Positions 56,003 to 64,000 of a stretch of 64,000 bases of DNA are shown here, piece after piece (the first letter of the stretch is position 1; each line of letters begins with the position of its first letter). The stretch comes from Ampelocalamus luodianensis (taxonomy: Eukaryota; Streptophyta; Magnoliopsida; Poales; Poaceae), in assembly GCA_036346255.1 (NCBI GenBank), contig CM070632.1, positions 32,266,657 to 32,330,656 on the forward strand. Direction: 5' to 3'. Under the pieces are notes generated by a model. That model made no database searches. It was given only the letters and a program-made list of their open reading frames with translations, and was not told the DNA's origin. Position numbers and translations under genes: made by a program.

Positions 56003-58104
56003 TTGGTCTTATAATTTTATCCTTTATTTATTTATGTAATCATTGTATCCTTCACTGTTATACAAATTTTGACCAAATATTTAAATTGAATAAATAGTAC
56101 CAAATTGGATTTTCTAGAATGCTGATATTCAAACCACCATAACTTTCACATACTAAATCCAAATGGAATGAATCTTTGACATAAATTCATATAAAATCAT
56201 AATCTACCTACTGTATAAATTTCATACATTTTTGAGCATGTTGAATTTCTGGCTTTATTTGATATTTATTGCAATATCGTCTTTTATTAGGTTTTCGACG
56301 ATAACGATATATTCGTGAGATTATTATGAGTATAACCTGAGATTGAACAAGTGGTACCAGCAAAGGTGCGAGCACCCTCCTCTTGATCATATTGCTCCCA
56401 GTGGTTTTTAAAAGTTTTGTGTGAGTTTAATTACCGCAATTGCATGCTATTTTGAAATATATGTTCATGGGTAGAAGTAGTTAATCTCCTAATTGCTGCA
56501 TTAGCCCTCCTTTGAATGTTGATTACCCCTTTTTCCTTGAATAATTAAGGTTATATGTTATATGGGTTGTTTGCTAGTTTGTAGAACGATGCTTAGCCAT
56601 GCTAGTAGTTGTAGCCGAAAACGGTTGATGGAGCTAGTCCATCGGCCGGTGGATTGAATTGAATCTTGATGAAATTCGAGGATTATATGGATTGAATTAT
56701 ATTGATATTGAGGATTGTTTCCAGATCTTCGAATCTGGTTATTTGTGACTTGTTAGGTGGGTTATTGCTGTGTGTTGGACTTGGACGGGTGATAGGGTGA
56801 TGAAGGGGCGGTCCCGAATTCGTATAGCCCCGTCCGGGTATATGAGGACTGGTTTGTGGTGTGATGAACCAAGTCTTACGTACAACCACACGCCGGGTTT
56901 ATGGGCGATGGCTTGGCTAACTAATTTGTTATGTGTTAGTTATCAAAACACAATTGGGTTGACAATTGTTATTGTTATTTTTAATGGTTCTCTTGTCAAT
57001 CTGGCGGGGGCATGTTTGTCGTTCTCTTGATTGCCCTTAAGGGTCTCTTGTTTGAAAGGGGCTTACTTACGTAACGAGGTTTACCTGTGGTACGAGGCAC
57101 TTAGTCTGCTATGGGATTCTGTTCCTCGGGTGGTTTGATAGTTAGGACATGACATTGTAACGGCCTCATTATGATATCTTAGTCACACTCCTTCGGAAGA
57201 GTGCATGGCGATAGTATAAGGTATTCATATCGTGTGGGTAAAGCTGTACAACTCTGCAGAGAACTAAATCTATTCGAATAGCCTCGTCCTAGGTTATGGA
57301 CATCACTTGTGGGAAAGCATGCACAGTTAGCTTTTGGGAAATTAAGTTTGGGTTATGGTAGGAATTGCTATGTCATTATGTTAGTTGTTCAGATCTGAAA
57401 TGATTTCATGAACGCGTAGTTCACGCGTTAAATTTGTTGAGGAATGAATTGTGCCACGAATGGGATGTTCGTGTGTTGATTATACTTGGAGATTATACCA
57501 TTGTTGATCATTACTTACTATCATAAAATATTCTCTAAATGTTTTACAAATGGCAATTTGAATCGATATTGTTTATCTAAATGAAAAACTTGCTTTATGC
57601 TAAAAAAAATTGACTAGTTTAGTAGCCTTCTTTTGATACTTACCTGCATCTTTATTTCTTTTGAAAGTCTCGCGAGTACAACTTTGTACTCTAACAGTGT
57701 CTATTTGTTCAGGTGAGAACGACGGGTGCAACGGCTTTAACTCCAGTTGGTTGCTTGTGGGATTGTGGGCATACCAACTCGATTATTTCCTTTTTATTTT
57801 AAGTTTATCTTCCGCTGCAATTTATTTGTGTTAATTAGATTTGGCCGATCGGCCCTCTTATGCAACCTTGCACTATAAGGTTCTATTTAAATGATGTTGT
57901 AATTGATTCTTTTATTCTTGTACATTGTGTATGGATGTGATTGCAATGTTGTATTTGGATATGTGCATGTTAGCCACTGATCCTTGGGAGCTAGCATGTG
58001 ACACATATCCGGGTCACTCGGAATGGTGTGCGTCTCACGTTAAGTGTTGCGTTTACGGCGTAATCACTTAGCTTGATATGGATCCGATCTCGGGGGTCCT
58101 CACA
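56003..58104 (+). mobile_element. LTR of family E, start missing
   Basis: Runs parallel to the reverse complement of LTR A (for example CTATTCGAATAGCCTCGTCC, GGTTATGGACA, then GTACTC.AACAGTGTC and GGCCGATCGGCC) and ends GGGGGTCCTCACA at 58104. It contains inverted pairs such as GACTGGTT/AACCAAGTC (56847-56875) and CCCTTAAGGG. It is not the direct continuation of C, because both carry the TTGATCATATTG segment. Confidence 0.72.
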
Positions 58105-58443
58105 CCGATGAAGTCGCCTACATAGTTTTGTAGACGGAGATAACAGGCTACCTGGGCCGCTAGAAAAACTTGATCGTTTTTATTTCTACTTTTTAAAAAT
58201 CTTTTGTAAGAAGCGACTGCCCATGCTGTTTGGCCATATATAAATACAAAAAAAAATTCAGTTTGGAGTTGAAGTTATTGTTATATGTCGAACATGTTTA
58301 CTGAATAATGTGTTTATCTTATTGTCTTCTATGTAAATAGTACCGGTATAACGACATGACAGCATTACTGTCCGGTGAAAAACAAGTCATACATATTTAC
58401 TCTTGAGGCTAGCCGAAAAACAGAATATGTTTTAGCTATAGAA
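58105..58443. other. Unassigned stretch, probably CACTA interior
   Basis: No gene or LTR feature seen. It lies between the LTR E end and the CACTA subterminal repeats. Confidence 0.45.
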
Positions 58444-58830
58444 GGAACTTTCACAGGTGGTTTAGTAGAACAAACCGTCTGTGATATGTATCACAGACGG
58501 TTCTAAAATAGAACTGTCTGTGATATGTCGCATATCACAGACTGTTCTAGAATAGAACCATATATGATATAGAAGGCTATACTGGACACCTCATCACAGA
58601 CGGTTCCCCAGAATCCGTCAGTGTTGTAATTATCATAGGCGGTTTTACAAGCGTGATCGTCTATATTACTAGCGATGGCTAGAATAGTTTGTGATACATA
58701 ATTATCACATACGGTTTTTAATAAGAACTGTCTGTGATAATGCACAGATGGTTCTTAACAAGCACCGTCTGTGATAATTTTGTATCACGGTTTGTTTGTG
58801 GTTGGAAGTGTCTGTGATATGTACTTTGTT
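58444..58830 (+). repeat. CACTA subterminal repeats, second block
   Basis: At least ten copies in both orientations of ATCACAGACGGTTCT / AACCGTCTGTGAT. At 58563 the phrase GGACACCTCATCACAGACGG repeats the 34620 region, so this block is partly a duplication of the terminal region. Confidence 0.88.
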
Positions 58831-59126
58831 ATTAAATACCCGACCCATCCCAACAGATCTGTCTGTAGTGAGCGATACATCCCGAGCAGCTCTGTTTCTT
58901 CCTCATGCCTCTCCATTAGATTTGGGGTGTTTAGTGAAAGGATACTGCATATTTGCAAGTGTACTTGTAGATCTATTTGTTCTTGGTGATCTAAGATTAG
59001 TATTTGCTTCTAATTATATGCATTATAATCAAGAGAGATGACAGCTAGGTTTAGATCTAGCTTAGTAGTTTGCTCTAATTTAAGAATGGGTCTCACTATT
59101 CCTAGTCTACTTCAATATATTCTTTC

Positions 59127-59129
<3 letters not shown>

Positions 59130-59168
<39 letters not shown>
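59130..59168. repeat. (TA)n microsatellite, left of MITE
   Basis: About 19 TA units bordering the inverted-repeat element. Confidence 0.97.
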
Positions 59169-59174
<6 letters not shown>

Positions 59175-59547
59175 TTTTCCTACTCCCGGGAGTAGTTACT
59201 CCCTATTCCGTATCTCATATATCTCACAATGTAGGGAGTATCTTGCGCAACCGAGAGTATGTATGTGTAGTATACGAGTATATAAGACCACCTAGGTGGT
59301 ATTTACACATTTTCAAGGGTGGTATGTTCAATGTTTTAGACATAGTCCTTTTTATGTGCAAATATGAAGGTATTTACAAAATATGCTAAAAACTATGGAC
59401 TCTCTTACAAATTTTTTGTGTGATTCACATTGGAGTATCTTATAATTAGTATATGAGTATACCCAAAGTGATAATGGAGTATGTCAAGTTCTTTTAGGTG
59501 GTATATCAAAGGTGGGAGTAACTACTCCCGGGAGTAGAAAGTATTTT

Positions 59548-59550
<3 letters not shown>
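59169..59550. mobile_element. MITE-like element between two (TA)n tracts
   Basis: About 382 bp. The ends are inverted repeats of over 30 bases containing CTACTCCCGGGAGTAGTTAC, itself partly palindromic; the AT-rich interior has no coding frame. The position inside (TA)n recalls rice Micron-type elements, but assignment is inferred. Confidence 0.8.

Positions 59551-59580
<30 letters not shown>
59551..59580. repeat. (TA)n microsatellite, right of MITE
   Basis: Fifteen TA units directly after the right inverted repeat. Confidence 0.97.
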
Positions 59581-59583
<3 letters not shown>

Positions 59584-59715
59584 CTTCATGAATAATACAT
59601 AGCTAGCTACTTTAGATGGACAATTTAAGGTGAATAATATGTGTAAGTGTAATGGCTAACTAGCTCTAGGAGCATTAATCTAATTTAACACTAATTTATT
59701 GTATGCGTAGCATAG

Positions 59716-60042
59716 ATGGACCAAAGCTGGATGTACGTTGAGAACCATATGAGTGAAGAATACATTGATGGTGTTTCGGCTTTTAGAATAGCTGCCGAGC
59801 AGGATATGTTAAGAAGGGGATGCAATTTATGTATTATCCATGCATTGATTACGATAATCTGAAGATGTTTACCAACTCAGCACAGATCGAAGTGCACTTG
59901 ATTTGAAGGGGTTTCAAAAAAGGGTATCCCTATTGGACCAGTCACTCTAAAGAGCAGATTATACAGGAAGGTAGTAAGATCGTAGAGGGAGATAATGATA
60001 TGACGGATGTGGACTGTGCTTTCGATGAGGATAGGTCTAGTT
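59716..60042 (+). pseudogene. CACTA transposase-associated domain exon, frameshifted
   Basis: MDQSWMYVENHMSEEYIDGV and SAFRIAAEQDMLRRG match the N-terminal transposase-associated domain of plant En/Spm proteins (usual R-SWMY..R.S.EY..GV..F). After about 59828 the match moves to another frame: YYPCIDYDNLKMF, a stop after VHLI, then RGFKKGYPYWTSHS and a long acidic tail. It ends where LTR sequence enters at about 60043. Inactive. Confidence 0.87.
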
Positions 60043-63000
60043 TTAATCCCCGCAGGGGTGTACCAATGTACCCACACTTCGATCGCCTTTTGCCAAGCTA
60101 TTAAGCACACTTCCTTTGGTATGCCTACACGGCTAAGTCCTACGAACCCTTTCCAATGGAACATGCTAATCAAGAGACGCACGTATGGGGTTAATCCTTA
60201 GTGATCTGCCGACTAAATATGGATCACAAGGACCCATACGTGGAGCAAGATACACCGCCTCTGCGGGTGTTCTCCTCCCCTACAAACGTGTCCATGTTGC
60301 ATTTAATCAAATATGCAACCCACCACGCGACTCATTAATTAACACAACCCAAAGTACTCAGCTAAGAGAGGTCCCATATCCCTCCAGGTGGTTAGCACGC
60401 ACGTAATGCTCTGATAACGATACTCACAAGTAGTTCGGTCCTTAATTGACCCGCACCATTCCAATCACACCAAGAGATCACACCATCTTACCATTGTGCC
60501 CAAGTCTAAATTGTTTTCATTTTCAGCTTTAGTTTTGTAATTTAGACAAAGCACAAGGTGAAATATACACATAGTAATAGTTTGTGGATCAAAGTTATCG
60601 ACAGTCGATAACCGCCCATTTCTACCGATAACTAAGCATGACTAAGCATAATGACACGTAAACTACTAAGTGACAAGGGTCCATACAACAACCCAAAATC
60701 ACATCAAGTAACCTAGGCTTCGTAGTAGAGGAATAAATATTTCCATCGATAATGCATCTAGTAGGCCAACTACCGACAATAGTTTAAAACAACATAGCAA
60801 TGCATACATAGAATTTGCAAACAATATATTAGCATTTGAAAATAGTAGGAACAATATGATCAAATGAATGCTACATCTGCTTGCCCGGTGAAGTGCAGAG
60901 TCCGATGGTCAGCTGTGGCTCAATATCAAGATTAATAATATTGTCTTCGAACCTAACGCGAAAAGGCGATAAGCAAATAAGAACGAAGAACACCAAATAA
61001 ACTCCAACAAAAAACACATCCAAATCTAATAAAATTTACACTACAGCTAGGGAATGATTTTATAAAGTGACAGAACAAGAATCATGCAATTTGAACTAAG
61101 CATGCAAAAGATATGAACAAATTCTTTTCTCACTTTATAACAATCTAATTAATAATTAACACTGCTCATGGCTAAATTTTCCAATGATCTAAGGTCTGAA
61201 ATTTTTATAGTAGATAGATTATGACATCCTAATAACAAAGAAAGTTGGATTTACTAGTTTTGGGGTTATACATAATTACTTATGATTTTTCTAAGTTGTA
61301 AATCTAATGCAAATCATTTTACAGAATTATGAACATGCTCAAATCCTATTTTATATGAAAGTATATTAACAGATTTAATTTAACAAAATTGATTTTGCAC
61401 AATTTGGATTTATACGTAAAAGATATGCATTTTTCAAGGTTAAAACTATTTCGAATATTCAAATGACAAATCAAGTTATTCCTAGTTATACAATTTTCTC
61501 ACATCGAACAAGCTTAATTCCATTTTTATAATAAACTAAAGTGACAACATAATTAGTTATCTAAAAGCGCTTAAAATGAATTAGTTATGAGTTTCTAAAG
61601 TTTTTATATCATTTTCATTGTTAAACAAATACTTACCAAATACGCATAAACTCTAATAAAAGAATAAGACGGGACATCTCCCAACCCTTGATCTAAAATC
61701 CTACGCTCACGCGCGCGAAACAGCAAGACGCCGCGTAACTCAATCGAGCCCACCGCTGGATCACGATCCAACGGCCACACGAGTGTATGCATCCGACGGC
61801 GCGTTGCTTGGCCAATCCCACCGCAGATCTACGATGGACGGTCCGAGCGCACTAACGGTCGGAAGGTCCGACAGCACACACGATCTCACCGTTGATCTCA
61901 AGATCGACGGCCGAGAATGATCAAGGCATCCGAGGGTCCGACGCACACGAGATCCGGGCCGCAGATCTAGAAACGAACGCGCTAAAGATCAAGTTCAAAG
62001 AGAGGTGTCGACGAGTGGGACCGCATGTCGCTGACTTCAGTCACCCACGCTACCGTTTAACCCACCGCGACAAGCAGCGGGCCCACTTGTCGGCGATCGA
62101 GAGTGGCGGTTAGGACAGATTAAAGATTCTAATGATTACCATTAACTAGGCACTAATGAATACTGGAATTTGATTTTAACCCCTCGGGCCCACAAGTCAG
62201 CGACCCAGAGGAGATTTCCGACAGGAATTAAATGCCGACATATTAATTAATCAATGATTAAGCATTAATGATGTCGGAACAGTGCGGGATTGAACCAGAG
62301 AGTGATTTAAGGATATTGGGCCCACTGGTCAGTGGCTCAACCACAAAGATTAAGACACAATTAATAACTAATGATTGGTAATTAATGTGTCCTAATCAGG
62401 TGACGAAAACGGGAGCGATGTGCCGGCAAAACCCGAGTGGTTTCAACGGCAAATCGCCGGCGACACTGGCCGCGGCGGCGCCCACCAAGGACCAAAATGG
62501 ATTCGCAATAGCACAACGAATCTAATGGTAGCATTCTCACCGCGGCAAGGGACTAGAACGCCGCCAGCCGGAAAACGAAAATGAGAGCTATCGCTAAACA
62601 CGAAAATCGCGATGAGCTCCACCGCAAGCCTAGGATGCGGTGCTAAAGCTTCTATGACTAATAAGAAGCTACCTTAGTGACAAGAAGCTTCAAAGATGGC
62701 CTGAGTTGCTTGATCACTTGAAAGCTCACGACTTGGAGAAGAAAACCCGAGATAGATACCCCGAGCCAAATGAGTGATTCCAAAGCATCAAGATAGCTTC
62801 ATAATGATTCACGGCTACATGAGCAAGTAATTAGAAAATGGAGCACTCACTGAAATGAGGAAGAAGATGACCAATTGGCCGAATTTGAACAAACCCCAAA
62901 TTGGACAATTCCCGAGAATCAAATCCAAAATTAAGTGAGGGGAAATGTTCAAGGAAGTAAATAGATAAGGTTAGGCAAAGAAACATGAAGGAGGACCACT

Positions 63001-63560
63001 GAACACCAAGAACACCCAAGGAGCTCCACGGTCAACAATGGCGGTCCGCCATTTTTGAGGTGTTAAGCTCCAATATTGAGAATGAAGCTTGATGGTGGTC
63101 TAAAGAAATACCAGGAGGTCTTGAGAGTGTTTATAAAGCCATGAAAGCATTAGGGTTTGCACCACACATCTTTCGGCGGCAAAACACAAAGCACAATGCG
63201 CTACGACATGGAAAAGATAATAGTGGTGCACTAGGGCATGGCATGGCTTAAAATGTCTCCCACGACCCATAATGTCGACTAGGGTAGCCGTAGGAGCATG
63301 AAATGACATCTCCATGCCTTGCACCGTTGTCGCACGCGGAGGTTGAAGATGACCAGCGCAAAGCTCGGCGATTCGTGAGCCCCACGATCTAAATCGGACG
63401 GCCACGAAGCGCCACGCCCCGGGCTTTAAAACACATCGGGGAGGATGCGAGCCTACGATAAGAAACGAACGGCTCAGATAGCCCCACGCCGCAAACGCGT
63501 TTACAACGGCGGACACGCGGGCGTTGGATCTTAATCCAACGGCTCGATTCAAAAGCACGA
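60043..63560 (-). mobile_element. Internal fragment of an A-like LTR (copy A3)
   Basis: Homologous to 3636-7190 of LTR A1, but both LTR ends are missing: it begins inside TAGTTTTAATCCCC, directly after where A has CTATTCGAATAG, and stops in the region of GATCTTAATCCAACGG. It lacks the GGAGGTC array, so it is closer to A1. It includes a TTTATAAA near 63129 (minus strand) corresponding to the A1 TATA box. No target duplication. Confidence 0.82.
60180..60270. repeat. Stem-loops in LTR fragment A3
   Basis: CACGTATGGG (60180) pairs with CCCATACGTG (to 60242), with an inner TCCTTAGTGATC/GGATCACAAGGA pair. Next is ACACCGC/GCGGGTGT (60252-60270). The positions correspond to the CGTATGG and CCGAAAGAC hairpins of A, with different sequence but preserved pairing. 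Confidence 0.8.
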
Positions 63561-63586
63561 TGATAATACTGGATCACAAGCCCAAG

Positions 63587-64000
63587 ATGCTATGCGATGT
63601 AGAAGGGAACTATAGTGAGAGAGAGTTTGGTAAATTCGAGGGCTTGATGGAGGACTTGGAGAAACCTTTGTTTTCGGACTGCAAGTCGGAATACACAAGG
63701 TTGTCATTCGTGCTTAAACTGCCAAAATTGAAGGCAAGCAATGGTTGGTCCGACAAGAGTTTCACAGCTTTATTAGGTCTCCTAGTGGACATCCTTCTAG
63801 AGGGAAACATGTTGCCCAGAACCACCTACCAAGCCAAGAAAGTTCTTTGTCCATTGGGAATGGAAGTAGAAAGAATACATGCATGTCCAAACGATTGTAT
63901 CCTCTACAGTAAAGAGTATACAAACATGCATATATGTCGGGTGTGCAAAGCATCCCGATACAAGCGTAAGAATCACTCTGATGATGGTGAGGGCATCGAG
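63587..64000 (+). CDS. CACTA TNP2-type transposase, N-terminal part, open to window edge
   Basis: An open frame of 138 codons from ATG 63587 (open upstream to about 63566), running off the window. KPLFSDCKSEYTRLSFVLKL, KLKASNGWSDKSFTALLGLL, EGNMLPRTTYQAKKVLCPLG and IHACPNDCILYSKEYTNMHI are the hallmark start of the plant En/Spm TNP2 transposase, with the Cys pairs of a zinc-binding stretch (CPNDC, CRVC). The protein would cut CACTA ends. The Met is internal to the domain; the real start is in the exon at 59716, split off by LTR fragment A3. This is the least decayed coding stretch in the window. Confidence 0.88.
   Translation, partial: MLCDVEGNYSEREFGKFEGLMEDLEKPLFSDCKSEYTRLSFVLKLPKLKASNGWSDKSFTALLGLLVDILLEGNMLPRTTYQAKKVLCPLGMEVERIHACPNDCILYSKEYTNMHICRVCKASRYKRKNHSDDGEGIE

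Larger units (their letters stand above)
34601..64000 (+). mobile_element. CACTA (En/Spm) DNA transposon, 5' part, heavily interrupted
   Basis: The left end CACTACTACAAAAA at 34601 follows the possible target triplet CTT (34598-34600). Subterminal repeats of TCACAGACGGTTT type lie at 34601-34818 and again at 58444-58830. A transposase first exon is at 59716 and the TNP2 region begins at 63587, all plus strand in the expected 5' to 3' order. DNA between 34819 and 58104 and between 60043 and about 63560 is inserted LTR material. The right end is outside the window. That all CACTA parts belong to one copy is inferred from order and orientation. Confidence 0.78.

Overview
This window is plant nuclear DNA, almost certainly from a grass (Poaceae). 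It is a deeply nested block of transposable elements with no intact cellular gene. The grass call rests on the element types: chromoviral Ty3/gypsy, Angela/BARE-type Ty1/copia, CACTA, Tourist-like MITE, a Helitron ending in CTAG, and an RTE-type LINE with a (TTG)n tail. It also rests on a captured biotin-protein ligase gene whose fragments look rice-like. The best reading is pericentromeric or other heterochromatic intergenic DNA. Names such as A-F and G1/G2 are labels used only here.

Left block (1-24228). A Ty3/gypsy element G1 (minus strand; integrase, RNase H, RT, protease, end of gag) is split inside its RT/RNase H region by an 11,176-bp Helitron at 1611-12786. Both Helitron ends are exact (TC start, CTAG end, inserted between A and T), so the empty site can be read. 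The Helitron carries at least five exon-sized pieces of a holocarboxylase synthetase (biotin-protein ligase) gene plus unidentified exon-like GC-rich DNA. It was itself invaded by an RTE LINE (10-bp target duplication) and a 4.9-kb LTR now left as a solo LTR (TSD TTTAC). G1 is broken again at 14171 by an LTR of family B, which is interrupted by a Ty1/copia element (17193-24228) running into a 100-base assembly gap.

Middle block (24329-34600). A Tourist-like MITE is followed by two pieces of a second copia element (minus strand). These are separated by a large inverted duplication: a gypsy 3' end, its 436-bp LTR and about 1 kb of flank on the plus strand, then the same set reversed. The right arm holds a 2.6-kb solo LTR (F, TSD CTAAC) containing eight consecutive stem-loops. 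The right gypsy copy continues as chromodomain, integrase, RNase H and RT until a CACTA element cuts it at 34600.

Right block (34601-64000). The CACTA element starts at 34601 and runs off the window. Its subterminal repeats are followed by about 23 kb of nested LTR DNA: part of LTR C, LTR B2, then a complete 15.2-kb gypsy element A (5.1-kb LTRs, TSD AGCTC, minus strand), then LTR D and part of LTR E. CACTA sequence resumes at 58105 with more subterminal repeats, a microsatellite-flanked MITE, a first transposase exon, a 3.5-kb internal piece of an A-like LTR, and the start of the TNP2 transposase domain.

The most unusual theme is that several long-LTR families (A, F, probably E) contain runs of adjacent stem-loops downstream of the likely promoter. 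In A-type copies the pairing is kept while the sequence changes. A second theme is that many reading frames are broken by single-base losses in short runs of one base, so sequence error must be separated from true decay.
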